DNA from: Ceratobasidium sp. AG-K
Taxonomy: Eukaryota > Basidiomycota > Agaricomycetes > Cantharellales > Ceratobasidiaceae
Reading direction: 5' to 3'
Length of the DNA: 64,000 bases
NCBI GenBank assembly: GCA_037039685.1
Contig: JAWNGF010000004.1
Location: 806,001-870,000, forward strand
The notes under the pieces were generated by a model. The model searched no databases, was not told where the DNA came from, and worked only from the letters and a program-made list of their open reading frames with translations. A program made the translations under genes and the position numbers. Every line of letters begins with the position of its first letter. Within the stretch, counting starts at the first letter, position 1. Positions 12,207-22,147 of this stretch are shown here, one piece after another.

Positions 12207-12750
12207 TTAGGTCAAGCCTTTTAAAAGCATCAGCCTTAAAGCTCCTGCTTTTCCACCAAGTAGATAGAACATACACGGGAAAACGGGCATAGTACAATGG
12301 ACAAAGAGCTATACTTGATATAGACCAGTAGTCCCACATCGCTATACGCTGTCAGTGAACCCAATCATTATCCTCTTTTGGGTCATAGCGGCTTTAGTCA
12401 GCTAAATACACCCTTACTCTGTTATACACTGTTGCTATCACGCCCACCCAAGGCTGTTGATCACTGATAAGATCAGAAAAGGAGTATATAAAGCAAAAGC
12501 TTAGCGTCTAGCACCCTTCACATCCAAATCAACATCTCGAGGAAGCCAGATCCTCTCAAGCAAAACTGGAAAGTGGTCAGAGCACCACCCAAGTTAACAC
12601 TCTCATCCATCAAGAACCACATCAACTTGTTGTTTCCATCAGTACGCACTAAAAAGGGACTAATTAGTAACTAACTAATTAACCTTAAAAGTGTTCCCCG
12701 CATTTTTTAGCCTCTGCGAAGCAGTCTTTAGACTAAAAAATTTTGTACTT
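12207..12750 (+). other. Untranslated leader of element A
   Basis: It lies between the 5' LTR and the first open frame. I could not identify a tRNA primer-binding site next to the LTR end, so the priming mechanism is unknown. No gene was seen. Confidence 0.5.
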
Positions 12751-12753
12751 GAT

Positions 12754-13502
12754 CTAGACACCAAAGTCGACGAATTAAACAGTTGAATTGAAGTACTAGA
12801 AGAAGATCAAGTCAAACAAGCAGAGGATTTAAGGGTCAAACGTACCAGAAACGACGAAAACCACAATCAACTTGAAGCTGATTATCAATCTCTTCATTCA
12901 AGGCTCGAGTTCATCGAAATTAACCTCGACAACACAAACAAGCAACAAGCTGATCAAGATCGTGTCCAAAGCATAAATCTAGCTGACACCAATATTGAAG
13001 TCAAGCGCTTGCAAGAACAAACCCGCGTCTTGATCGAAAATTGCGACCAACTTATTAAAATCCAAGAAAAACACACTCAAAAGGTCAAAACCCTCATCAA
13101 CAACAACAAACATCAGTGGTGTACTATCGAAACCCTTAAAGACAAAATCAAGGGCAAATACTGTCATCTCGCAGCAGAAGTGCGTATTCCTATTAACCAG
13201 GATTACCGCCTTCTAAATCACCTTAATACCATCGCACCCAACCCTTTTCAGTGGGACCAAGACCTCAACTCACACAGGAACAACACAGGGAACAGCTTAG
13301 ACTAGAGTCCCTAAAACTCTTTATTGAAGACGTTCATTGCAACTACATATACAAACAGTACGACGAACTAGGAGTAATCAATGCGTTGTTCTTGGAAGAC
13401 AAAAATCTTGAATTGGTATTTTTGAGAAGTTTGCGCATCATTAAAGACAGAAGGGTTCGAAGAAGAATCCGTGATATTTTGTACGGCCTTGGATCCCAAT
13501 AA
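12754..13502 (+). pseudogene. Coiled-coil ORF upstream of gag in element A (ORF0), broken
   Basis: The frame from 12754 to 13305 encodes a polar, Gln/Glu/Lys/Asn-rich, coiled-coil-like protein (for example DNTNKQQADQDR and IKIQEKHTQKVK). It has a TGA near 12784 and ends at 13305. A second frame (about 13251-13502) continues with protein-like sequence ending RRRIRDILYGLGSQ, just before the gag start at 13527. The simplest reading is one former ORF of about 240 codons with one nonsense change and one frameshift. It resembles no standard Ty3/gypsy protein that I can name. Two separate small ORFs are the alternative. Confidence 0.5.
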
Positions 13503-13526
13503 ATCTACCTTTTTCCCCACTCCAAT

Positions 13527-14879
13527 ATGTCGAGAGCCCCATCACCTAGTCAAGGGGGATTCACCCAAATTTCAGCAACATCCGGACCCGATGTAGTTGC
13601 ACATGCAATCAATGCCTTAATAGACAAAGTGCAAAAAATTAACGGTCATATTAATGCCTTAAATGGTATCACCTCTACCCTAGAACAGGGAATCGACAAT
13701 AACATTGCAGATATCCTTGCAATTCAAAGTCAAACTGCACAAATTGCACCCCTTCACCAATTAATGAATGCAGTGTCTCAGTCACTTGCAAACCTGGGTG
13801 CAACACCCTCCACCACTGCATCAACAACCACCCCAGGATACAAACTCAAAATGCATCCCCCAGAAGAATTTTCTGGAGATGTAGATAAATTTGATGAGTT
13901 TAAGTCGCAATGTACTTTGTACATAAATCACACATCCCCACAAGCAACCACAGAACAAAAAATCACTTATATCATGGGTTATTGCAAGGGGCCTGCCTAT
14001 GTATGGATGCAACCTGGAATTGATGTAGACACGGCAAGAAGGGGAGCAACAAATTGGCTACACGACATGGATGAATTCTGGAACAAAATGCAAGCTCGGT
14101 TCGGTGATGTTCACAAGAACGACTGATATAGACAACTATACAAGAAATTGATCCAGAAGAACTCTGTCCAAGATTATCTACAAGACTTTGTTACTTATTC
14201 ATCGGTACTCAGGTACACTGATCGAGTACTTCGTGATGATTTCTATGATGGTCTTAAGGATGAAATCAAGATGGCCATGGTGTCACAGAACTTTAAACCC
14301 CATGAAGCAACAAGGACATTCAACCAAGTTCGCGAAAGAGCCCTGGAAATTGACTCCACAATGAATGCCATTAATGCACCAAAGAAATTGCAAAGCCCAC
14401 AAACCAGCACTTCAAAACAAAATACTTCCAAGACAACCACAAGCACTCCAAACACCTCACTGGGTCAAAGATTCAACGTAAATGATTGTGTCTTTATGTC
14501 AAAACCTACAGGGGGGGTGCAATACGGCAAAATCTCAAGCATTACCAGAAACGCCAAGGGCCATCCAGTTCCACAGATCTCCTGGGACGATGGGACAAAA
14601 GGAAATGTCCCTTTTGGAGCGATTCAAAAAGACACCCGAACCAGTATCTTCAACGCTCCTATCATTCAAACACCCAAATTGTCCACTCCTGCTAAAGACC
14701 CTAATGCAATGGATCTTGATGGAAAAGGAAAAGGACCAATGGTTTGCTTCACCTGCGGCGGCAAGGGACACTCAGCAAGAGTCTGTCCTTCCAAGAACAC
14801 AGCCTCAGGGTTTGAAGCTCAGATTGAAGAAATCTCTTCAGACATCGAATTGGGAAAAGATGTCACTGAGGCTTATTAA
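13527..14879 (+). pseudogene. gag: gag of element A, one in-frame stop
   Basis: The frame starts MSRAPSPSQGGFTQISATSG and runs 451 codons to a TAA at 14877-14879, with a single TGA at 14124-14126. It has a helical N-terminal part, a capsid-like retrotransposon gag region (about residues 105-240) and a CCHC zinc knuckle, CFTCGGKGHSARVC, near residue 410. The TGA sits where an Arg codon (CGA) would fit. Element B inserted next to the gag stop codon, so gag itself was not cut. Pol lies in a different frame, so it would need frameshifting or reinitiation. The product would form the virus-like particle. Confidence 0.88.
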
Positions 14880-14880
14880 G

Positions 14881-15335
14881 TGTCGTAAGCTTCTTCTTGG
14901 TGGCTATGAGGCAAGCCGCGATGGAGAGTGGACGGCACTAAGACCTAAGTGACCTCTTGAACCGCAACACACTTAAGCGTCTGTAGGCTCTTGAGGGTAG
15001 GGGTGGTTCTAAGTGTCACTCAAAGGGGATGTTTTGACGAGACAAAACAAGCTGGGGTTACCAGGCTTGTTGGTCCTCTATATATATTCAAGAAGTGGCC
15101 GAGTCATACAAGGCGCAGCCACATGAGTCATACAGTCTACCAGTCAGGAGTGTCCATGTGAGTCATGCTGTATGAACAGACATGACTCGTACAAAGCACA
15201 GCCGCGTTACACAGTGTAACAGAATAACCACAAGAAGGTGGCAACGCAGCAATTGGAAACGGGAACGTAACGTAAAGAAGGGGACAGGCGGGCGAGACGA
15301 CGGGCGAGTCCGATGGAGTGAGCTAGCTCACTACA
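14881..15335 (-). repeat. 3' LTR of element B (element is on minus strand)
   Basis: 455 bp, TGTCG...CTACA as read on the plus strand. It contains the perfect 16-bp palindrome AGTGAGCTAGCTCACT at 15317-15332. Confidence 0.95.
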
Positions 15336-15349
15336 TTACTCCCCCCTAA
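15336..15349 (-). promoter_or_regulatory. Polypurine tract of element B
   Basis: Read on the minus strand, TTAGGGGGGAGTAA directly precedes the 3' LTR. This is the expected plus-strand primer site for reverse transcription. Confidence 0.75.
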
Positions 15350-15376
15350 GAGTCCGTTTGGGGGACCTGAACGGAC

Positions 15377-16141
15377 CTACTGTACTGCACAGTCCTTTTC
15401 CTTCTTCAGCATATACTCCTCCAACCCCTCCTCCTCCTCCAAGGTCAGGTCGATGGGATTGAAAACGGTATTTCCCGGTTCGTCCGAGAACTTCTCCCAT
15501 TCCTCCCAAGTCTCTTCCTTTGTCCAGTCCGCCTTGGACCAGTCCAAAACCCTCTCCTGGGCTTCCACAAACTCCTCATCCCATTGTTGCACATCGGGCT
15601 CTACCTCCCTCCATGCCGACACGTCGGTCTCCTCCTTCCTCCACCAGTAGGGTTCCCATTCGATTTTTTCCTTCTGGTATCTGCCCCTCTCCATCCTCCA
15701 GTCGCTCAGGTCCTTTTCGTAGTTGGCGTCCCAGGCATCGTTCCATCTAGGTTGGAGCGTTGGCTGCCTTCCGTCGTAACCTGGTACCCATTCGCTCGAG
15801 TATGCTCCTTCTTGTCCCCATTCGACCACTCCAAGCATGTGGGTGGAGAGGAGGACAACCTCCGAGACCTGGAAAGCGGCGCATCCTCGACAGACGAATA
15901 TGTCCTTTTGTAGGAGCTGCATGCGTGTCGGCCATTTTTTTCCAACCCACTGGAATTCCCCCAGGTCTGAGTGGAGGATATCGTCCGAGGCCCTGAAGTG
16001 CATCCTTCCAGAGCTTTGTTGCGACCTCTTGAAGACGTAGAGGGCGGCTCCGGAGTCGAGGATCCTTGCCGTGGCGAAGGCAGGTCCTTCAAGGACGCGG
16101 GTGAGGTTGTTGGTAATGGTGGAGCGGGTGACAGCAGGCAT
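15377..16141 (-). CDS. Accessory ORF of element B, overlapping the pol 3' end
   Basis: From MPAVTRSTITNNLTRVLEG the frame runs 254 codons to a TAG at 15377-15379, with further open sequence upstream to 16210. Residues 1-100 look globular (RILDSGAALYVFKRSQQ, FVCRGCAAFQV). The C-terminal 150 residues are acidic and unusually rich in Trp (WEPYWWRKEE, DWSKADWTKEETWEEWEKF). I recognise no domain. About 436 nt overlap the pol frame, which stays open to 15706 in a low-complexity Ser/Pro-rich tail. The composition suggests this frame, not the pol tail, is under protein constraint here. It could be an extra retrotransposon protein or a captured host fragment. It would need its own start, a subgenomic RNA or frameshifting. 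Confidence 0.7.
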   Translation of the reverse strand: MPAVTRSTITNNLTRVLEGPAFATARILDSGAALYVFKRSQQSSGRMHFRASDDILHSDLGEFQWVGKKWPTRMQLLQKDIFVCRGCAAFQVSEVVLLSTHMLGVVEWGQEGAYSSEWVPGYDGRQPTLQPRWNDAWDANYEKDLSDWRMERGRYQKEKIEWEPYWWRKEETDVSAWREVEPDVQQWDEEFVEAQERVLDWSKADWTKEETWEEWEKFSDEPGNTVFNPIDLTLEEEEGLEEYMLKKEKDCAVQ

Positions 16142-19100
16142 TGTAGAGGGCAAAAAAGATTTAAGGCATAGAGTTGGTGGTGTTTCTTGGAATAGTAGCA
16201 AGTTTTGCAAGTGACACTACCCGTTTCACTCCTCCTGCCTTTTATCTTCCCTGGAGCATAGTTAGATGGCGTGGGAGCTTCGGGGTGTCGGCGTAGAAGG
16301 TCCTTGATGGTCTTTGAAAGGTGACCAAAATCTTCCGCCCTTTGTTCCGTGTCTTCTTCACTTCCATAACCCTTCCATCTGACCCTGTAAAAAAGGCCAT
16401 CCTTTGTCTCCTTCCAGTCCAAGATCTTCTCTACTTCATATTCTTCTTCTCCTTCTTCTGTTATGATCGGCGGTGGTCGGGGTTGGTTGCGGCTGAATTC
16501 GGTGTCTCCCTTGTAAGGGCTGAGCAAATCGATGTGGAAAACAGGGTGCACCCTCATTGTTGCCGGCAGATCAAGCTCATAGGCGTGTGATCCTATCTGT
16601 CGCTTCACGACAAATGGCCCGTGCTTTTTGTTGTCCAGTTTCTTTGATGGTCTCTTTGTTTGAATGTTTTTTCCCAGTAGCCATACTAGATCTCCTTCTT
16701 GGTACTTGTTCTTTGGCTCTTCTCCTGGGAGCTTTTGGGTTTCCATAGATGCAATTGCTTCGTCATGGATTTTACGCCATTTTCCCATGATGTTGTTTGC
16801 TTCTGGAACCGCTGATTCTTCCGCTGAGATGTTCCACAGTGGTTCCCTCCCATAGACGATCTCGAAAGGGGAACTACCCGTTACGCGATGCTTCTGTAGA
16901 TTATAGCTGAACTCTGCAATCGGTAATAAGTCCGCCCAATCATCCTGCCGGTAGTTGACGAACGATCGTAACCAGCCTTCCATCCATTGATTGATTCTCT
17001 CCGTTATTCCATCTGTTTGGGGGTGGTAGGCAGTACTGAAACCTGGGCTAGTTCCAATTTTCTCATAAATGGCTTTCATAAGTTTGGAATTGAAAGTAGT
17101 CCCTTGGTCTGAGGTTGTGCTCTTTGGGAAACCATGCAGTTTCCAAACATTTGTGATGAACAGATTTGCAAGGTCGCTTGCCGTGTGAGATTCTTTCCAG
17201 GGTATGAAGTGCGCCATTCTTGAGAATCGGTCCACCACTACCAAGATGCTATCTGATCCTCTGGATTTTGGTAACTTCACCACGAAGTCGAACGCTATGT
17301 CTTCCCACGGTCCTTTTGGAATCTCCAGAGGCTTGATCGGGACTATTGACTTCGATCCCTTTGTCCGCTGGCAGGTCTCGCAGGATTCCACGTATCTGTT
17401 TATGCTTTGCTTCATCCCTGGCCAGAAGTACCTTCTTGATATTAGTTCCAGTGTTCTAGCTTGTCCTTGATGTCCTGCGATTTTTGAGTCGTGATGAACT
17501 CGCATGATGGCCAGTCTGGATTCCTTATCTTCTGGCACGTAGATCCTTCCTTTGAACCATAATAGTCCCTCCTTGAAATCATAATCTTTTGCGCTGTGTT
17601 GTAGGGTCTTTGGTAACGTTTCCCTTGACTTGCAGATTTCTTTGATTTGCGCCAATCCTTCGTCTGTTTCCTGAGCCTCCTTGATAGTTTCTATGATGTT
17701 TGTGTCTACTTGTCCCATAAATCCTTTGAACCTTTCAACAGATATCATAACTTGTTCAGGCGTTGGGATATCTTCATGGTCTGACCGTCTTGACAACAGG
17801 TCCGGTTTTGATGACAGGATGCCAGGGCGATATATGATGTCAAAGTTATAAGAAGCAAGTAATTGGTGCCATCTTGCGTGTCGGCGGTTGAACGTTCTTG
17901 CTTCCTTCCAGAATTGTAGGTTCCTATGATCGGTGTAGATGGTGATAGGGTCCCTTGTACCTTCAAGGTACAGCCTCCAATGTGTTAAAGATTCTATAAT
18001 TGCCATAAGTTCCTTATCGTGGACGTCGTAGTTGAGCTGAGCCTCGTTGAAAGATTTTGACAGAAAAGCAATAGGGTGTAGGTAGCCATCGTCTTGCCTT
18101 TGCGACAGGATTGCTCCCATTGCTACTCCACTTGCGTCTGTTTCCAAGAAGAAGGGTTTGTCAGGGTTCGGATGGTGTAGAGTGGGTTCCTTGCTGATTT
18201 CCGTTTTTAGGGCTTCAAAAGCTTCCTGCTGATCGTTTCCCCATTCCCATTTGTTCTCCTTTCTTGTCAAGGTTGTCAGGGGTTTTGCTAATCGGCTGAA
18301 ATTCGGTACAAATCTTCGGTAAAAATTTGCGAATCCTAGGAATGCCTGTACTTGCTTGACCGTTCTTGGCTCCTTCCATTCCTTTATTGCCTTTACTTTT
18401 TCTTCCTCCATAGAGATGCCTGAATTGCTGATTCCAAGTCCAGTATATGTCAATTTGGTGACGAAGAACTCGCATTTTGGAAGCTTTGCAAAAAGATTTT
18501 CCTCCATCAAGATCTTCAGTACTTTTTTGACATCCACGGTATGTTGGCTTCTGTCCTTAGAGAAGACTAGGATGTCGTCAATGTATACTATGATGCATAC
18601 GTCGATAAGATCATGGAAAATGTGATTCATATATCTTTGGAAGATGGCGGGCGCGTTCTTCAGTCCGAAAGGCATGACGACGTATTCGAACAGTCCTTCT
18701 TTTGTTCTGAAAGCTGTCTTCCATTCGTCGCCTTCCCTAATTCTGATATTGTTGAAACCCATGCGTAGATCGATCTTGGAGAAAATTTTTGCGTCCTTGA
18801 TTTTATCCAGGAGGTCTTCCATTAGGGGCATAGGGAATCTGTCGTCCTTTGTAATGGCGTTTACTCCTCTGAGGTCTTGGACAAGTCGTAGTTGGCGAAC
18901 TGCCCCTGGATTTTTTGGATCGATAGGTTTTTTGACAAAGAAACAAGGGGATGCAATGGGTGATTTACTTGGTCGAATTTTCCCCGCCGCGATTTCTTCA
19001 TCCAGGTATTCTCTTAGTGCAATAGATTCTGCTGGAGAGAGAGGGATAGGTCTGGCGGGTTTCGGGAGTTCAGCTCCTTCCTTGAAGTCGATGGCGCAGT

Positions 19101-19620
19101 TGTATGGACGATGATCCGGGATTCTTTTGAATTTCTCTTCACTGAAGACATCGGCAAATTCCTTGAATTCTTCCAGTAGGTCGTCTATTGAGGCCGTTCT
19201 TGCTTGTATGGGTTCTGGCCGCCATGATATGTGCTTCGTTTTCCAATCGATGACCGGATTTGCTTCTTCTAACCATTCCAATCCCAGGATAAGTTTAGTT
19301 TCCCCAGTAGGCATAGCGAAGAAGACTTGTTTGAAGGTCCTTCCCTCCACATTTAGTTCTAGCTTAGCTTTAAAACGTATTTGGTGAGAGAGTTCCTTCC
19401 CCTGGATACCAATTACTTTTTGCGGAGTGGAGAGTTCCATGAGTGGAATGTTGTTGGATCGAGCCCACGAGATGTCCAAGAAGTTCTTTGATGCTCCAGA
19501 ATCGATGAGGGTTGGGATAGGTTCTGTGATTCTGGCAACGTTCGCGTAAACAATGGTAGATTCATTTGTCGCTCTAAAGTACATTGTTTCCGTTGCCGGT
19601 TCTTTGGTCTCTCCACACAC
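15706..19620 (-). CDS. pol: pol of element B: protease, RT, RNase H, integrase, chromodomain
   Basis: An uninterrupted frame of about 1,304 codons lies in the -1 frame relative to gag and has no ATG at its start, so gag-pol frameshifting is likely. Domains in order: aspartic protease (LIDSGASKNFLD), reverse transcriptase with YIDDILVFSKD, RNase H (FFLETDASGVAMGAILSQ), integrase zinc finger (HH near HHDSKIAGHQGQ, then CETC), catalytic DDE core (AFDFVV, TTSDQGTTFNS, TERINQ) and a C-terminal chromodomain (EEYEVEKILDWK, YRVRWKGYGSEEDTE). The Trp usual after EEDT in chromodomains is absent. The last 150 codons or so are low complexity and overlap the accessory ORF, so the functional protein may end nearer 16200. 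Chromodomains direct integration to marked chromatin in related elements. Confidence 0.93.
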   Translation of the reverse strand: MCGETKEPATETMYFRATNESTIVYANVARITEPIPTLIDSGASKNFLDISWARSNNIPLMELSTPQKVIGIQGKELSHQIRFKAKLELNVEGRTFKQVFFAMPTGETKLILGLEWLEEANPVIDWKTKHISWRPEPIQARTASIDDLLEEFKEFADVFSEEKFKRIPDHRPYNCAIDFKEGAELPKPARPIPLSPAESIALREYLDEEIAAGKIRPSKSPIASPCFFVKKPIDPKNPGAVRQLRLVQDLRGVNAITKDDRFPMPLMEDLLDKIKDAKIFSKIDLRMGFNNIRIREGDEWKTAFRTKEGLFEYVVMPFGLKNAPAIFQRYMNHIFHDLIDVCIIVYIDDILVFSKDRSQHTVDVKKVLKILMEENLFAKLPKCEFFVTKLTYTGLGISNSGISMEEEKVKAIKEWKEPRTVKQVQAFLGFANFYRRFVPNFSRLAKPLTTLTRKENKWEWGNDQQEAFEALKTEISKEPTLHHPNPDKPFFLETDASGVAMGAILSQRQDDGYLHPIAFLSKSFNEAQLNYDVHDKELMAIIESLTHWRLYLEGTRDPITIYTDHRNLQFWKEARTFNRRHARWHQLLASYNFDIIYRPGILSSKPDLLSRRSDHEDIPTPEQVMISVERFKGFMGQVDTNIIETIKEAQETDEGLAQIKEICKSRETLPKTLQHSAKDYDFKEGLLWFKGRIYVPEDKESRLAIMRVHHDSKIAGHQGQARTLELISRRYFWPGMKQSINRYVESCETCQRTKGSKSIVPIKPLEIPKGPWEDIAFDFVVKLPKSRGSDSILVVVDRFSRMAHFIPWKESHTASDLANLFITNVWKLHGFPKSTTSDQGTTFNSKLMKAIYEKIGTSPGFSTAYHPQTDGITERINQWMEGWLRSFVNYRQDDWADLLPIAEFSYNLQKHRVTGSSPFEIVYGREPLWNISAEESAVPEANNIMGKWRKIHDEAIASMETQKLPGEEPKNKYQEGDLVWLLGKNIQTKRPSKKLDNKKHGPFVVKRQIGSHAYELDLPATMRVHPVFHIDLLSPYKGDTEFSRNQPRPPPIITEEGEEEYEVEKILDWKETKDGLFYRVRWKGYGSEEDTEQRAEDFGHLSKTIKDLLRRHPEAPTPSNYAPGKIKGRRSETGSVTCKTCYYSKKHHQLYALNLFCPLQCLLSPAPPLPTTSPASLKDLPSPRQGSSTPEPPSTSSRGRNKALEGCTSGPRTISSTQTWGNSSGLEKNGRHACSSYKRTYSSVEDAPLSRSRRLSSSPPTCLEWSNGDKKEHTRANGYQVTTEGSQRSNLDGTMPGTPTTKRT

Positions 19621-19622
19621 AG

Positions 19623-21623
19623 TTAGAGGGAGACCCCTTCTTTTCCCAAGCCTTCTACGATTGTTGCCTCCCTTCCTTTAACGCTAGGTTCCGTTGTTAT
19701 CCATTCCTTGGACGGGCATTTGAATGAGCGGTGTCCTTCCTGTCCGCACTTTAGGCAGCGGTTGGTTGCTATCCTTGCTTTGTATATTTCGTCAGGCAGC
19801 CGTTTTGTAGAGGGTTGTCCGCTAGCAGTTGGTTGGGCGGCCTTTTTCCCTGTCGAGGTCTTGATTTGTTGCAATTTCTGATCAATAGAGATTGCGATTG
19901 AGATCCACCGGTCAAGGGAAAGTTCTCGTTCTGTTCCATCTTCATTGATCAGGGTCAGTTCGAAGCGAGCTAGTTCGGTCTTGACTTCTGACTTCAACCC
20001 TTCCTTGAACTGGTTGATCAGAGCTTCTTGTCCCCAGTTTACGTCTACCAGAAGATATCGGAATTCCGAAGCATAGTTTGCTACAGAGTTGTTCTGCTTG
20101 CATTTTCGGATATCTGATTCGGCTTTAGCTTTTTTGTTGGGGTCACTGAACTGTTCCATAAAGTGTGCCTTGAAACTTTCCCATGAGGCAAGGTTTTGGT
20201 TATTTTCCCTTTGGTTGAGCGATCGTAAGAGAACTTGTGCCCAGTGAGTGGCAGCCTTGTTTTTGGATTTGAAGTTTGCTAGAGCTTCGCGGATCCTTTC
20301 TTCGCTGGAAGTGTATTGATCCCCTAGACGTACAAAGTAGCTCTCCATTTGTGTGATGAACATTTCGGCACCTTCTCCTTTCTTTCCATCGAAGGCTTCT
20401 GGGCGAGTTACCTTGGGACGTCGAGGGCTGCTACCGATGTTTGGGTTCTCGGTCAGTCGTTGGATTCTTAATTCTAATTTGTCTATCCTGGTAGATTCCG
20501 CGTCTGGATGTGGTGGAGAATTTGATCACCTGGACGGAATCCCGTGCAGGGAAGTTTCGTCGATTTCTTCTCGCATATTGTTGTTAGCTTCTTGAACTTC
20601 CGTGATTTTGGTAGTGAAGGAGGTTCCTTCTTGTCGTAAATTTTCCAGTCCTTGAGTTACTGCCTTGTTCCACTCGAGTTGCCCTTGTCTGGTAGTGTTG
20701 AGTTCTTCGCGTACATTGTTCACAAGTCCTTGAGTGTTGGCAACCTCATTTCGAAGGCGTGTTACGTCTTGTCCAACCAAAAAGGAATTATGTTCGCCAT
20801 TTCTTGCCGAGTTCAGAATGTCTGTTAAGGTGCCTTGTAGGGTGTTGATAGAGTCGTTAAAGATTTGTTGGTTGTTTGCTAGAACCTGTGTGGCTTGTTC
20901 TAGCCCACTAAGCCTTCGATCCATGGTGACCCTCATTCTGTCTATAACCCTAAGGGTGGCGTTGTGTCTTCCTTCTAGGAGGTCGTCTAGGTCGTCTAAA
21001 TTACTGATTACAGTCCTGCCGCTAGCGCTGGAACTTGAACTTGAGCTTTCCGGATCATCGGCGCCTTGTGGTACCGGGGCCGACTGCCCGGAGTAACCCT
21101 GTGGGACATAGGGTGGTGCTGGAATCGCTGGTGTGACTGGCTGGGAAGCCATTGGGATCGGTCCTGCGTTGGTGATGGTTCCTCCAATTTGAGGGACTGT
21201 AGGGACATTGGGGATGTGTGGTGTAGGAGGAGGTCTAATGGGGACAAGCGACACGCCCCCATGAGCTTCGGGTTGGGGAGAAAAGAACTGCCTCCTAGTC
21301 CCTAGTGGCCACAAGGGACGTGATGGTCCTGGACTTCCAGTTGAAATGCGAATCACAGCTGGAGTGGGGTCATTTGTGAGATCTCCTGGTTCTCTATTTG
21401 TGATGGTGGGTTCTTCCTCTTGTACTATTGTCATGTCAGAGATGCCGAAAGCTCCTGGCATTGAAGATTGGCTCTGAGAGCGTGATCGGGCAGGACCTCC
21501 CGCTTGAGTTTGTGCGATGTCTTGCTCGTTTAATGATCCTGTGGGCCTTGCTGCCCGACTGGGTCCTCTTCTTGTTGATCTAGTGGATGAGGGACGTGAC
21601 CCTCCGTCTTCTTGAATAGACAT
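19623..21623 (-). pseudogene. gag: gag of element B, one in-frame stop
   Basis: A single frame starts MSIQEDGGSRPSSTRSTRRG at 21623 and ends at 19623 (TAA), 666 codons, interrupted once by TGA at 20526-20528. The first half is Ser/Pro/Gln-rich with a helical region. The second half has a retrotransposon-gag segment (MESYFVRLGDQY, FKAHFMEQFSDPNKKAKAE) and a CCHC knuckle, CLKCGQEGHRSFKC. The TGA sits where an Arg codon (CGA) would suit, again consistent with CpG deamination. Pol follows in the -1 frame. If the stop is not read through, this copy cannot make full-length Gag and would depend on other copies. Confidence 0.88.
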
Positions 21624-21653
21624 GCTTGTATGTTTGTTAAGCTTGTTTTGTAA

Positions 21654-22108
21654 TGTCGTAAGCTTCTTCTTGGTGGCTATGAGGCAAGCCGCGATGGAGA
21701 GTGGACGGCACTAAGACCTAAGTGACCTCTTGAACCGCAACACACTTAAGCATCTGTAGGCTCTTGAGGGTAGGGGTGGTTCTAAGTGTCACTCAAAGGG
21801 GATGTTTTGACAAGACAAAACAAGCTGGGGTTACCAGGCTTGTTGGTCCTCTATATATATTCAAGAAGTGGCCGAGTCATACAAGGCGCAGCCACATGAG
21901 TCATACAGTCTACCAGTCAGGAGTGTCCATGTGAGTCATGCTGTATGAACAGACATGACTCGTACAAAGCACAGCCGCGTTACACAGTGTAACAGAATAA
22001 CCACAAGAAGGTGGCAACGCGGCGATCGGAAACGGGAACATAACGTAAAGAAGGGGACAGGCGGGCGAGACGACAGGCGAGTCCGATGGAGTGAGCTAGC
22101 TCACTACA
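21654..22108 (-). repeat. 5' LTR of element B (element is on minus strand)
   Basis: Partner of 14881-15335 with seven differences. It carries the same 16-bp palindrome and is followed by the TTAAG target duplication. Confidence 0.95.
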
Positions 22109-22147
22109 TTAAGGAGCCAAGTACTCGGTGATATATTAGCTAGTAAT

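Larger units (their letters stand above)
14881..22108 (-). mobile_element. LTR retrotransposon B: Ty3/gypsy chromodomain element nested in A
   Basis: Two 455-bp LTRs (14881-15335 and 21654-22108) enclose gag, pol and an extra ORF, all on the minus strand. TTAAG is duplicated at 14876-14880 and 22109-22113. The LTRs differ at seven positions, all CpG transitions. A chromodomain follows the integrase. The insertion lies at the gag/pol junction of element A. Apart from one gag stop the coding regions look open, so the insertion is recent. Confidence 0.95.

Noticed and set aside
14535..14952. Alternative frames over gag of element A
   Set aside because: The gag frame has the CCHC knuckle and capsid-like sequence; the other frames have no domain.
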